A DNA stretch of 64,000 nt from contig JAJPKA010000018.1 in assembly GCA_021323945.1 (NCBI GenBank), positions 350,853 through 414,852 of the forward strand. Reading direction: 5' to 3'. A program made the translations under genes and the position numbers. Of this stretch, positions 26,267 to 35,248 are shown one piece after another. Position 1 is the first letter of the stretch. Each line of letters opens with the position of its first letter. The notes below the pieces were generated by a model. The model was not told where the DNA came from. It made no database searches and saw only the letters and a program-made list of their open reading frames with translations. Source of the DNA: Pseudomonadota bacterium (GTDB taxonomy: Bacteria > Desulfobacterota > Binatia > Binatales > Binataceae).

Positions 26267-27319
26267 ATGAAGGGCTTGGCATTCCTTGGAATTGGGAAGG
26301 TTGGAGTGATCGATAAGCCGATTCCGCGTCCCGGAGTGAATGACGCGGTAGTCCGGACCACTGCCTCTCTGATCTGTACCTCCGACGTTCACAACGTCAG
26401 AGGTACGATTCCGATCCCTGAAGGTCAATTTCTCGGTCACGAGAGTGTTGGCATCGTTGATCAGGTTGGCGCCAACGTCAGTCACTTTAAACCAGGAGAC
26501 CGAGTCGCTGTTTGTGCAATCACGCCGTGCGGGCGTTGCGACAATTGCCAACGAGGCTACACTTCCCAATGCGGGGGATTACTAGGTGCTTATCAATTCG
26601 GTCCGCGGCGAGACGGCAATTTGGCTGAATATTTTGTCGTCAACGACGCCGACTTCAATCTGGTTCGTATTCCCCAGGGGCTGTCCGACGAGATGGCCGT
26701 TTACACCACCGATATGCTGACAACGGGTATAGCAGCGGCGGAAAATGCCGAAATTCCTGTAGGTGGCAGCGTTGCGATCTTCGCCCAGGGGCCCGTCGGC
26801 TTGTGCGCGACTATGGGTGCGCGGCTTCTGGGAGCGGGGCTGATCATAGCCGTCGAATCCAAGCCCGATCGACAACGACTTGCCATGCGCTTCGGCGCCG
26901 ATGCAGTTGTGGACCCGAGCCGTGGCAGAACAGTTGAAGAAATAGTTGAAATGACGGATGGCGTCGGAGTCGACTCCGCTATCGAAGCGTTAGGGCATCC
27001 GGAGACGTTCGCCAACTGCATCAGGGTCACCAGACCAGGGGGCGTAATCTCGAACGTCGGTTATCACGGGGAAGCGGGCAATTTCCTGCAGATTCCGCTG
27101 GCGGAGTTTGGCTTGGGCATGGGCGATAAAACGATCCGCACGGCACTCTGTCCAGGCGGCCGTGAACGCCTCTCCCGGCTCATGCAGTTGCTGCAAAGGG
27201 GCCGTATAGATCCGACCCCGCTGACCACCCATCGGTTCTCCTTTGCTGAAGTCGAACGCGCATTTCACATGATGGAGACCAAAGAGGATAATATTATAAA
27301 GCCTCTGATCACTTACTGA
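26267..27319 (+). CDS. Zinc-dependent NAD(P) alcohol dehydrogenase
   Basis: A 350-residue medium-chain dehydrogenase/reductase resembling bacterial secondary-alcohol dehydrogenases (MKGLAFLGIGKVGVID, ICTSDVH, GHESVGIV). Unlike the clostridial isopropanol enzyme it keeps the structural zinc lobe CGRCDNCQRGYTSQC. The coenzyme fold shows GSVAIFAQGPVGLCATMGAR and GLIIAVESKPDR. The ATG at 26267 follows GGAGG by eight bases; an in-frame ATG at 26252 overlaps that site and is less likely. The substrate is probably a small alcohol or aldehyde, and the gene appears to be monocistronic. Confidence 0.86.
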   Translation: MKGLAFLGIGKVGVIDKPIPRPGVNDAVVRTTASLICTSDVHNVRGTIPIPEGQFLGHESVGIVDQVGANVSHFKPGDRVAVCAITPCGRCDNCQRGYTSQCGGLLGAYQFGPRRDGNLAEYFVVNDADFNLVRIPQGLSDEMAVYTTDMLTTGIAAAENAEIPVGGSVAIFAQGPVGLCATMGARLLGAGLIIAVESKPDRQRLAMRFGADAVVDPSRGRTVEEIVEMTDGVGVDSAIEALGHPETFANCIRVTRPGGVISNVGYHGEAGNFLQIPLAEFGLGMGDKTIRTALCPGGRERLSRLMQLLQRGRIDPTPLTTHRFSFAEVERAFHMMETKEDNIIKPLITY

Positions 27320-27349
27320 GCCGGCCAAGGTGTGAGTGGGCCATGTGTC

Positions 27350-27553
27350 TCAGTCGGAGGATGTGGGCAGGTGATTGGCGCGCGCGATTTCAGCGGCAAA
27401 CCGTCGCGCCATCCCAGCGTCGCCCCATTGCTCGGCTAGTGATCTGCCGTCTTCGAGCACCTTAATGGCCTGGGCGATTCTTCCTTTGCCGAGCAGCGTG
27501 CCGGCCTTGCGAAATAACCGCGCATAGCGGGCGGCTTTGTCGGTCGCATCCAT
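27350..27553 (-). CDS. Small helical (TPR-like) protein, doubtful
   Basis: A 67-residue all-helical protein whose core, KAGTLLGKGRIAQAIKVLED with the following GDAGMARRFAAEIARA, resembles one and a half tetratricopeptide repeats. The ATG at 27553-27551 shares a CATG palindrome with the ATG of the divergent methyltransferase gene. No ribosome-binding site is seen. Real gene status is uncertain. Confidence 0.4.
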   Translation of the reverse strand: MDATDKAARYARLFRKAGTLLGKGRIAQAIKVLEDGRSLAEQWGDAGMARRFAAEIARANHLPTSSD

Positions 27554-28286
27554 GGCAATCGCGGGAGCACAAAGCGTCGATCCCATACTAGGTGGTGCAC
27601 TTAGAATCGTCCAGCCAGCCTGCGGTTATCGCTTCGCGATCGATTCGATCCTACTGGCGCGCTTCGCGCGGCCGGCTCAATCGGCCCGAGTTTTGGAACT
27701 CGGCGCGGGCTGTGGGGTGGTTTCAGTAATAATCGCGGCCCTGCATCGCCCTAAACAGATAGTAGCGGTGGAACTGCAAGCACAGTTGGCCGAAATGATT
27801 GCCCAGAACGCTGCGCTGAACGGTATCGCCATGTTAACGGGGCTGTGTGCCGATCTCCGAAGTGAGCTTCCAGGAATTACGCCCGCCTCCTTTGACTACG
27901 TCGTCGCGAACCCACCTTATCGCATGGTTTCCACCGGACGTCAAAGCCCTGACGGGCAGAAGCGGGTGGCCCGCAGCGGCGACAGCGAAACGCTTACCGC
28001 ATTCGTCAATGCGGCTTCGCGTTACACGAAGTACAGGGGCAAAGTCGCCATGGTGTTTACAGCTTCACGGACCGCGGAGCTGATAAGCGCATTGACGAGC
28101 AAAGCGCTCGAGCCGAAACGAATACGCTTCGTGCATTCACGCCCCGGAGAGAGCGCCAGGCTAATACTGGTGGAGGCTCGCAAAGCGGCTGGCATCGAAG
28201 CATTAATCGAACCTCCGTTATTCGTTTATGATTCGTCTGGTGCCTACTCTGACGAAGCCCGAGCGATGCTCAGGACTCTGGCCTGA
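27552..28286 (+). CDS. trmN6: tRNA1(Val) (adenine37-N6)-methyltransferase-like protein
   Basis: A 244-residue class I SAM-dependent methyltransferase of the TrmN6/YfiC group, which methylates A37 of tRNA1-Val. Visible: the family opener DPILGGALRIVQPACGYRFA, the SAM-binding VLELGAGCGVVSVIIA, acidic strand end IVAVELQ and the N6-adenine catalytic motif VANPPYRM. ATG 27552 is preferred; an in-frame TTG at 27537 is possible. The downstream PLD gene overlaps its end. Target specificity is inferred from family only. Confidence 0.8.
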   Translation: MAIAGAQSVDPILGGALRIVQPACGYRFAIDSILLARFARPAQSARVLELGAGCGVVSVIIAALHRPKQIVAVELQAQLAEMIAQNAALNGIAMLTGLCADLRSELPGITPASFDYVVANPPYRMVSTGRQSPDGQKRVARSGDSETLTAFVNAASRYTKYRGKVAMVFTASRTAELISALTSKALEPKRIRFVHSRPGESARLILVEARKAAGIEALIEPPLFVYDSSGAYSDEARAMLRTLA

Positions 28287-29025
28287 GTTCTGGTCCGAAC
28301 CTTCTGAGCGAGGAGCAAAGGGCACGGCGTTAACCTTGCTCTGGGTTGCTGCATTGTTTGTCCTGACGGTAGCTGAGCCGACCGTCGGGGCCGATATGGA
28401 GGTATGTTTCACTCCACCGTTGCCGGGAACATGCGACCCATTGGCTACTGTGATCAGGGCGATCGACGGTGCTCGGCGTACTATTAGGCTTCAGATGTAT
28501 TCGCTGACGCTCGATGAGATAGTGAGCGCGCTGGTGCGAGCGAAGCGACGAGGCGTGGATGTGCGACTAATTATCGACCGCGGCCAATTCCTCCAGGATC
28601 GAAATGACTCGTTACGCATTGCGAACCTGGCTTCCGCGGGCATTCCGGTCCTATTCGATACCGTTCCGGGACTAATGCACAACAAGGTTATGGTGATCGA
28701 TGACCAGACGGTCCTGACTGGCAGTTTCAATTACACCTGGGGAGCTGAGCATTTGAATGCTGAAAACTTGCTCGTGTTGCACGATCCAGAACTGGCAGCC
28801 GAATATCGACGCAATTGGGATCGTCGAGCCGTGGAGTCAAAGGCACTGCACATTTCTCGCGCGCCTGCGTCTAGGACAGTAGTCGGGAACCGTCGCACCA
28901 GAATCTATCAATGGCCCGGATGCCCTTTTTATGACCACGTCGGAGTGCGTAACCGGGTTGTGTTCGCCGACGCCGCGGCAGCCGAGGCCGCCGGCTATCG
29001 TCCTGCGCGAAATTGCCCTCGGTAA
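28228..29025 (+). CDS. Exported PLD-family nuclease with Ada-like C-terminal module
   Basis: Up to 265 residues. After a hydrophobic export segment (ALTLLWVAALFVLTVAEPTV) comes a single phospholipase-D catalytic domain of the Nuc endonuclease type: RRTIRLQMYSLT, RGVDVRLIIDRGQF and the HKD motif MHNKVMVIDDQTVLTGSFNY. The C-terminus (IYQWPGCPFYDHVGVRNRVV, then GYRPARNC) resembles the zinc-binding module of Ada, with cysteines at both ends. This pairing suggests a secreted DNA-binding nuclease. The start is uncertain: the ATG at 28228 overlaps trmN6 by 59 bases and a TTG lies further in. Confidence 0.8.
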   Translation: MIRLVPTLTKPERCSGLWPEFWSEPSERGAKGTALTLLWVAALFVLTVAEPTVGADMEVCFTPPLPGTCDPLATVIRAIDGARRTIRLQMYSLTLDEIVSALVRAKRRGVDVRLIIDRGQFLQDRNDSLRIANLASAGIPVLFDTVPGLMHNKVMVIDDQTVLTGSFNYTWGAEHLNAENLLVLHDPELAAEYRRNWDRRAVESKALHISRAPASRTVVGNRRTRIYQWPGCPFYDHVGVRNRVVFADAAAAEAAGYRPARNCPR

Positions 29026-29144
29026 GGTTTCGATTGCAGCTTTTGATGCGGCCTTCGCGGCGCCACTGAATTCGATTTGCCAGCACTTGTACGCGGTGGG
29101 TGTCAGCGTCACCGGTACGCGCCCCCGCTTACAGGACCCTTATA

Positions 29145-29447
29145 ATGACTTGCCGGAGAGGTCGAAAATCTGTGGTAAGCAAAACTTCAATCCTGATCGG
29201 CGATAACGTGGAGTTGTGTGCCCAGGAGCTGGTCGAGAATGACTTCATCAGAAATTGGCAAAGACTCGCACCAGAGCACGCCGATACTGCTCGCATCCTC
29301 ATCGTAGCTTTTGGTGGTGAATTAGCTTATGAAAATGCTTTGGACGAGGTTATAGCCTTTGCCAGTCGGCATGGCGCGGTCTGGCGCCACGAAGACTATC
29401 TCACATACGGCGACCCGCGCGAAAAAGAGTGGATAGTTCCGATGTGA
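29145..29447 (+). CDS. Hypothetical small protein
   Basis: A 100-residue soluble protein of no family I know. It contains SILIGDNVELCAQELVENDF, a WQRLAPEHADTARILIVAFG segment and an acidic/aromatic C-terminus (WRHEDYLTYGDPREKEWIV). GTG at 29172 is an attractive alternative start since GGAGAGG lies about eleven bases upstream. It is followed by the convergent pyroglutamyl-peptidase gene. Confidence 0.45.
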   Translation: MTCRRGRKSVVSKTSILIGDNVELCAQELVENDFIRNWQRLAPEHADTARILIVAFGGELAYENALDEVIAFASRHGAVWRHEDYLTYGDPREKEWIVPM

Positions 29448-29480
29448 ATTGGGCTGCGAGCGGGGGCGAACTTCAGAAAA

Positions 29481-30098
29481 TCAACCTCGCACTGTCCGCG
29501 CGATTATCTCCAGTGCTATCTCGATGCCTGTCACCATAGTTGCCAAAGACATACTGGGGACAGCACGATGACGGGCTGCCTGCCTCGCTTCGTACGGCAG
29601 ATGAATAAATCCTGCCGGAGCACGACGGCGGCGGAGCGCATGAAGAGTCGTGTACATCACAGCGTTGCAGACATACACGCCGGCACTCAGCGACAGCGCC
29701 GCTGGAACACCGCGGCGCTTGAGCGCCACCAGGATGTCCGCAATGGGCAAGCGTGCGAAGTAGGCATCGGGTCCGCCGGCGATCACCGCTCTGCTCTGCA
29801 TGCCGCCTTCGCCCTCGCGCTGCGCACGTGTATCCTCCAAGTTGATTGCAACCCTCTCCAACGAGAGGACCGGGCGACCACCAGCCTGACCCAGCCCGAG
29901 CACGGCGGCAGGGCGCAACCTGGTGATAGCCCTCATAACCTGCTCGGATGCTCGACGGCAGTTGACCGGCAGGCGCATCGATTTCACCTTGATACCGTTA
30001 AAGCTGCGGGTATCGAGCTGCGAAGCGACTTCCCAGGAGGGATTGAGCCGTTCACCGGCAAAGGGAGCAAAGCCAGTGAGCAGGATGACCCTTGACAT
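29481..30098 (-). CDS. pcp: Pyroglutamyl-peptidase I
   Basis: Cysteine peptidase of family C15 that removes N-terminal pyroglutamate from peptides in the cytosol. 205 residues. Seen: VILLTGFAPFAGERLNPSWE at the N-terminus, the active-site Glu in LSLERVAINLEDTR, the nucleophile Cys in SAGVYVCNAVMYTTLHAL and the His in AGFIHLPYEA. Its start lies ten bases after the natural end of the rhodanese gene upstream, suggesting co-transcription. Confidence 0.9.
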   Translation of the reverse strand: MSRVILLTGFAPFAGERLNPSWEVASQLDTRSFNGIKVKSMRLPVNCRRASEQVMRAITRLRPAAVLGLGQAGGRPVLSLERVAINLEDTRAQREGEGGMQSRAVIAGGPDAYFARLPIADILVALKRRGVPAALSLSAGVYVCNAVMYTTLHALRRRRAPAGFIHLPYEARQAARHRAVPSMSLATMVTGIEIALEIIARTVRG

Positions 30099-30107
30099 CG
30101 CGCGGCG

Positions 30108-30934
30108 TCAATGCGCACGTCGGCGTGTAGGTCTTTCGATAGGCAGGTCTTCGCGATTACCCCATTCGCCCATGATCCAAGGTAATTGCGAACGTGCGGG
30201 TACCCTGCCAGGCGCAGCGCATAGAAGGCGTGGGCAGACCGGTATCCACCCTGGCAGTAGGGGATGATTTCGCGTTCGGGCCGCAGTCCTAATTGTTCAA
30301 ATTCTGCGCGCAATTGTGCGGCTGGTTTGAAAGCGCCGTTGCTGTCGAGACTGTGACGCCAGTCGCAGTGAATCGCGCCCGGAATGGCACCTCCTCGGCG
30401 AGCGCGTAAGCGTTCGCCGAAATATTCCTCGTCGCTACGTACGTCGAAGATCTGTGCAGTTCTGTCGCCCAAACGTCCTACTACATCCTGGTAGGTCGCC
30501 AGCAGGTCAGGCTGTGGAGTTCCTTCAAATTTCGTCGGGGTGATAATGGGAGGCGTCGTCACCAGCTCGGCGTCAGTTATCTGATTGAGCCCGCCATCAA
30601 GGATCCGCAGTGATGGGTGTCCCATATACTCGAGGAGCCATGCGCCTCGAGCGGCACGCATGCCTGATTCGCTCTCGTAAAAAACCACGGTTTCCCCACC
30701 CGTTATGCCGAGCGCCGAAAAAATCCAGGCGAGCTGGCTGCGGAATTCGTTCATGCCCGCTTCGCCGGTACCACTATGATGGAACGGGAAAGGATCGAAA
30801 TGACGGGCACCAGCGAGATGTCCAGCCCAGTAATCGGCGGCGGGCCGAGTATCGACCAACACCACTCCGGGCTGGCCGAGTCGGTCGCGGAGCCATTCAC
30901 TGTGAATCAGAATTTCATGTTCATTGAACGCCAT
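30108..30934 (-). pseudogene. Two-domain rhodanese sulfurtransferase with 3' frameshift
   Basis: A thiosulfate/3-mercaptopyruvate sulfurtransferase-like protein with two rhodanese domains. The first has DTRPAADYWAGHLAGARHFD; the second has QIFDVRSDEEYFGERL and the active loop YCQGGYRS with its Cys. After RNYLGSWA the frame runs into unrelated sequence and overlaps pcp. One base missing at about 30168-30173 restores the family ending EWGNREDLPIERPTRRRAH and a TGA at 30110-30108, just before pcp. Real frameshift or sequencing error. ATG 30934 follows GGGGAAA. The catalytic cysteine lies before the break. Confidence 0.8.
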
Positions 30935-31075
30935 TTTTGTTTCCCCAAGAATGCATACCATTCATCACGGAAACCACTTTTCCACCTCATTCGCCCACGC
31001 CCGTCCTGTCCTGACCCTCCTTGGGTCATGGCACCACCCGCAACCCCTGGTGCTGACAATCCTGCGCCGGACCGT

Positions 31076-32146
31076 TCAGGTGTCGCCGCGGCCAACAGCC
31101 TCGGCAATATTGCGAAGCCCGTCTCGGGTCAACAGTTCGACGAGGCCGGATTTAATCCTGGCGACCAGCCCAGGCCCACGGTAGATTAGGGCAGTATATA
31201 GTTCTACCAGGCTGGCGCCAGCCCGGATGTGTTTGTAGGCGCTCTCGGCGCTGGCTATTCCGCCAACTCCGATGATTGGTATGCGGCCTTGGCTCAACTG
31301 ATAGATCGTGGCGATCATTGCGCGACTTCGCTGCTCCAGAGGTTCGCCGCTCAATCCTCCTTGGAAAGGAGAGACGACGCCGAGTGCGGGATGGTCGAGG
31401 CTGGTATTGGTGGCTACTATTCCTGAGAGCTCGAGCTCAAGCGCAACGGCGCAGATCTCGGCGATCAAGTGCGGCTCTAGCTCTGGCGCAAGCTTAATTA
31501 ATAACGGGTGCTCAGTGGCCAGCTCGGCGGAGGCGCTGCGTGTGGCTTGCACAATCGCCGCGATACGCTCGGGGCTTTGGAAGCTGCGCAGCCCTGGTGT
31601 GTTGGGTGAAGAAACGTTAATAACGAGGAAATCGCACAATCCCGCTACCCGCTTGATTGATTCTGCGTAGTCACGAGGTACGCGATCCTCAGGTGTGTCG
31701 CGATTGGGCCCAAGATTTACCCCAACACGCATTCTGTGGCTGACGGCACGAAAATGTGCGAGACGCGAGCGCACTTGTTCGATCCCGGCGCTGGGAAAGC
31801 CCATTCGATTGACGAGCGCGCGCTCCCTGTCGAGCCGCCAGATCCTCGGCGGTGGGTTACCGGGTTGTGGACGAGGCGTAACTGTGCCGATTTCCACGAA
31901 GCCGAACCCGAGACTCTGCCAGGCACTCAACGCGAGGGCGTCTTTATCCAAACCGGCGGCCAGTCCAACTGGATTCGAAAAAGAGAGCCCAAAGACCGAG
32001 GTTTGCAACGCGGGCGGGTCATGATGCCGGCCGAGTGGCAATCCGTGCCGCAACATTGCCAGCATTAGCCGATGGGCGCGCTCAGGCTCTATTCTGAACA
32101 GCAAAGGCTTCAGAAGCAGGTAAGGATAATCCAGCAGGATAGGCAT
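31076..32146 (-). CDS. pyrD: Quinone-dependent dihydroorotate dehydrogenase (class 2)
   Basis: Membrane-associated flavoenzyme of pyrimidine synthesis that oxidises dihydroorotate to orotate and passes electrons to quinone. 356 residues. The N-terminal amphipathic helices typical of class 2 (YPYLLLKPLLFRIEPERAHR) are present. Then come NPVGLAAGLDKD, GFVEIGTVTPRPQPGNP, the catalytic Ser loop NVSSPNTPGLR, IVATNTS and GVGGIASAESAYKHIRAGAS. It is divergent from thyX, another pyrimidine gene. No obvious ribosome-binding site precedes the ATG. Confidence 0.95.
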   Translation of the reverse strand: MPILLDYPYLLLKPLLFRIEPERAHRLMLAMLRHGLPLGRHHDPPALQTSVFGLSFSNPVGLAAGLDKDALALSAWQSLGFGFVEIGTVTPRPQPGNPPPRIWRLDRERALVNRMGFPSAGIEQVRSRLAHFRAVSHRMRVGVNLGPNRDTPEDRVPRDYAESIKRVAGLCDFLVINVSSPNTPGLRSFQSPERIAAIVQATRSASAELATEHPLLIKLAPELEPHLIAEICAVALELELSGIVATNTSLDHPALGVVSPFQGGLSGEPLEQRSRAMIATIYQLSQGRIPIIGVGGIASAESAYKHIRAGASLVELYTALIYRGPGLVARIKSGLVELLTRDGLRNIAEAVGRGDT

Positions 32147-32313
32147 TGTCGCGATAATGGGCTCGCGTGAGTTTCAACGCAACTCTGGGCGCAACCCTGT
32201 TGATTACCGACGTCTGCTCGCTGGCGCGAACCCAGCTAGCCGTAGTAGGGCATAAAGTGCAGATTGGTATAATCGAACGCCGGAGACGGGCTTTGAACAA
32301 CTTGCAGGCGAGC

Positions 32314-33123
32314 ATGCAGGTCAAATTGATCGATTTTGCGCGGGCGCCACTGGAAAAGCTTTACGCCGCCTTCCGCACCTGTTACTCCGCTGACACCCCG
32401 GTTGAGATCTGGGAGAGGATCGAGGCTGAGAGAATCAGTCGCGAGCGCATCAGCGAGTTCGTGACCGAGCGGCTAAAGACAGGCCACGCTTCGCCGCTTG
32501 AACAGGTGGTATTCTGGTTTGCGATCGCCGGCGTGTCCCGCTCGCTTTCGCACCAGTTCGTCCGTCATCGAGTTGGTATCAGTTTCGAGCAGCAAAGCCA
32601 GCGCTATGTCAAGTTCAAACAGGAAAAACTCGCCTACGTGATGCCGGAATCATGGGCTCGTGCTCACTTGGAGGATGAATTCGCCGATCTCCTAAGAAAA
32701 ACCTCAGAACTCTACCAACGCGCCTTGGCGGCAGGGATTCCGGCGGAGGATGCGCGCTTTATTCTGCCGAATGCTGCACCGACCAACTTTCATGTAATGG
32801 TTAACTTTGCGGAGATGCTCCACATCTGCGATTTGCGGCTGTGCGTTCGAGCGCAATGGGAAATCAGACGCATGGTCGCGCTAATGCGCGCCGAGATCAA
32901 GCGGGTATTGCCTGAGATCGCCGTGTTTCTGCAGCCCAAATGCGGCGAGAAGCGCATGGGTTATTGCGATGAGTCTCTCGAGGATTGGAAGAGATGCCCG
33001 CTCGGGCGTGTGCGCCCACACAAGTCTCTCTTGTTTGAGTTGTACGAACGGCATGGTGGTAAAAAACCCCAGGCTTTGGGCGATGCTGAGTTTCGCGAAG
33101 TCGAAGAACGGGAACACCTGTAA
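32314..33123 (+). CDS. thyX: Flavin-dependent thymidylate synthase
   Basis: Makes dTMP from dUMP using FAD and methylenetetrahydrofolate. 269 residues. The ThyX signature RHRVGISFEQQSQRY spans residues 84-98, preceded by SRSLSHQFV and followed later by FILPNAAPTNFHVMVN and RLCVRAQWEIR. The ATG at 32314 begins the normal N-terminus (MQVKLIDFARAPLEKLYAAF); the frame is open further upstream to 32167, but that part resembles nothing. The protein carries a C-terminal extension of about 45 residues with several cysteines (PKCGEKRMGYC, WKRCPLG). Its presence suggests no ThyA is needed. Confidence 0.94.
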   Translation: MQVKLIDFARAPLEKLYAAFRTCYSADTPVEIWERIEAERISRERISEFVTERLKTGHASPLEQVVFWFAIAGVSRSLSHQFVRHRVGISFEQQSQRYVKFKQEKLAYVMPESWARAHLEDEFADLLRKTSELYQRALAAGIPAEDARFILPNAAPTNFHVMVNFAEMLHICDLRLCVRAQWEIRRMVALMRAEIKRVLPEIAVFLQPKCGEKRMGYCDESLEDWKRCPLGRVRPHKSLLFELYERHGGKKPQALGDAEFREVEEREHL

Positions 33124-33345
33124 ACGGACCCTCCCCTCACGCCGCCTGATTCTCTTCACCGCTGAGCAGCCAGCCGGAGCTCAAACTTGCGCGCGCCGTC
33201 TCCGACATCCATTGCGAGACGGCAGCGTGCTAACCTGTGGGGGTCGTTAAACCGCATGCTATCGTGCTGCTTCGCGGGCCGCTGCTATCCCGGGCGACTG
33301 GCAGTCTCAGCCTCGCCTGGCCTCAGACTGCTTGAGTGAAATCAA

Positions 33346-33885
33346 ATGAGCCCAACGGACGTTCCGCACGAAGGAGAGTTACACAAATTGATGGCCGCGC
33401 AGCACGCCATTCTGGACGAACTCCTTGCCAAGGCTGCACAGCCGGATGAGATCGACGAAGACGCCTACAGGTGCTTCCGGGAACGATTACTTAGGCATAT
33501 CAGGATAGAAGAGAAGATCCTCCTCCCGATGGCAGAGCGCAAACGGGGCACGCCGCTCTCCATAGCAGCCCGTCTACGGCTGGACCACGGAGCCTTAGCC
33601 GCGTTGCTGATGGTTCCACCCAGTGCCAAGACGTTTCACGCTATACGGGCGGTGCTCGATGCCCACAACCCGCTCGAAGAAGTCGCAGGTGGCGTGTATG
33701 ACCAGTGCGACAGTCTGAGCGGTGCTGAAAGTAACGTGTTGCTGGCACGCATTGCGGCTACTCCAGCAGTGCCGGTGTCCTCTTGGGTCGACAGTCCGAA
33801 GGTCGTCGCCGCTGCGCAACGGGCATTAAGCCGCGCGGGTTACGACCCGAGGATCCTGGATGCAGCGGAGAGTAAGTCCAATTAA
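33346..33885 (+). CDS. Hemerythrin-domain protein
   Basis: A 179-residue protein with a four-helix hemerythrin-like domain in about its first 130 residues. Candidate di-iron ligands are the histidines in HKLMAAQHAILDELL, HIRIEEKILLP with its Glu, LDHGALAALL and HNPLEEVAGGVYDQCD. Such proteins bind O2 or NO or sense iron and redox state. The C-terminal 45 residues are Ala/Ser-rich. In this window, with NO reductase and a NirK-like protein, an NO- or oxygen-related role is plausible but not shown. Confidence 0.75.
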   Translation: MSPTDVPHEGELHKLMAAQHAILDELLAKAAQPDEIDEDAYRCFRERLLRHIRIEEKILLPMAERKRGTPLSIAARLRLDHGALAALLMVPPSAKTFHAIRAVLDAHNPLEEVAGGVYDQCDSLSGAESNVLLARIAATPAVPVSSWVDSPKVVAAAQRALSRAGYDPRILDAAESKSN

Positions 33886-34170
33886 TTGGTTAAAATGAAA
33901 CGCCTCACTGCTTCAATTAATCGGATAACATGCGGGGGCAATACTAGCCACAGAGAGGCCGCGGTACCTTTGGTGTGGAGTAAGCCAGCCACAGCAGCGA
34001 ATTTACTCCCCCGACCGCAAACCTTCACAAGCGCCGCCTCGCGCCGACAGTCAACCTCAGGAGCGGCACCATCTTCTGCGTTGAGGGAAACCGGATCGTT
34101 GCTCCAAGCAATAAACGCTTTCAATCCAAATCAGAGCTTAACTATTATCGCCGTTATCAGCTGAAGGAAA

Positions 34171-34443
34171 GTGAGTCGCAGTATGGGTCTCATCGAAGCC
34201 ACTTTTCCATCCCTGAATCAGATTATCGACCCGTGTAGTTACTGCCATCGTGACGAAGGTGTCTTTTTTGTTCCGTGGCCTGATATCCCGCCAGACGTTC
34301 TATTCCTGGTATGCGGACGATGTTTGTGGCGCAAATTCCATGAAGTGCCCAAGGGTCCGAATCGGCGAGCACTGTTGAAAAAGGTCTTTGCTCAGCGGCT
34401 GTTTGGGCGAGCGCTGAGGAACCGCCTGAGCGGTGCCAGCTGA
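34171..34443 (+). CDS. Small zinc-ribbon-like protein
   Basis: A 90-residue protein with two CxxC pairs (CSYCHRDEG and VCGRC) spaced like a zinc ribbon, and a basic C-terminal third (NRRALLKKVFAQRLFGRALR) that could bind nucleic acid. The start is GTG at 34171, with AAGGA just upstream; an ATG at 34183 is the alternative. No known family. The preceding 285 bases (33886-34170) hold no convincing gene. Confidence 0.5.
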   Translation: MSRSMGLIEATFPSLNQIIDPCSYCHRDEGVFFVPWPDIPPDVLFLVCGRCLWRKFHEVPKGPNRRALLKKVFAQRLFGRALRNRLSGAS

Positions 34444-34506
34444 TTTCCACATTCGACCACCAATGGCGCAGCTGGCAGCAGAATATTCGCTTGACCTGGG
34501 CAAACT

Positions 34507-35136
34507 GTGAGTGTGCGCGCGACCGAGTGCCGACCCGATGAGGCCATCGTTGACGGATCTTCAACTGCGCTTTTGCGGCTGCAAGCTTCGATCCGGAGCT
34601 GTGTCAGATGCCCGAGATTGGTACGCTGCCGTTCTCGTGTCGTCCCTGGCGATGGCAACGTTCCCGCTGACGTCATGTTTGTTGGAATTGCCCCGGGGCG
34701 CTTCGGTGGCGACCGCACCGGTCGACCCTTCAATGGCGACCGTTCGGGCAAGCTGCTGTGGGAAATGATTCAGCGCTGCGGTTTCGCGCGTACCTTTATT
34801 ACCAATCTCGTCCGTTGTAACCCCCGCGACGCGGCGGGACGGAATCGTGATCCGACCGCCGATGAGATCCAACGATGCCGGAGCCATCTCCAAGCCGAGA
34901 TCGCACTTGCTCGGCCACGAATCGTGGTTTGCCTAGGCCGACTAGCATGGCGATACCTGGCAGGTCGGTCGGTTTCATTTAACCCCCGGCGCGCTGAGCC
35001 GGTGAAGATCGGGCACTTGCTGCTCTTTCCGATGTATCATCCCGCGTACGTCAATCGTGGGGCGTACCCGCGACGTTCGTATCTTAATGACTTTGATCGA
35101 CTTAGCGGGTTCGTCCGACGCTTTGTGTCGGTTTGA
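34507..35136 (+). CDS. Family 4/5-type uracil-DNA glycosylase
   Basis: A 209-residue Fe-S uracil-DNA glycosylase for base-excision repair. The four cluster cysteines are visible at residues 32, 35, 124 and 142. Motif A reads GIAPGRFGGDRTGRPFNGDR, closer to family 5 (UDGb, GGNRTGR type) than to family 4. Motif B reads MYHPAYVNRGAYPRR, closer to family 4 HPA. The enzyme therefore mixes features of both groups. Start is GTG at 34507. Confidence 0.82.
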   Translation: MSVRATECRPDEAIVDGSSTALLRLQASIRSCVRCPRLVRCRSRVVPGDGNVPADVMFVGIAPGRFGGDRTGRPFNGDRSGKLLWEMIQRCGFARTFITNLVRCNPRDAAGRNRDPTADEIQRCRSHLQAEIALARPRIVVCLGRLAWRYLAGRSVSFNPRRAEPVKIGHLLLFPMYHPAYVNRGAYPRRSYLNDFDRLSGFVRRFVSV

Positions 35137-35248
35137 CTGCCGGCTCAGCTCACTCGGTAGAAGCAGAGGTCGTCGCCAGCGTAACATACTGAGGAGTTAT
35201 GAGATATTTTGGCCTGCGCGGGCGAACGGTGAGTTTGGTCAGGGACTG

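Noticed and set aside
29984..30107. Extended C-terminus of the rhodanese overlapping pcp
   Set aside because: The tail is unlike any rhodanese and is the out-of-frame shadow of pcp; the family-typical ending lies in the next frame.
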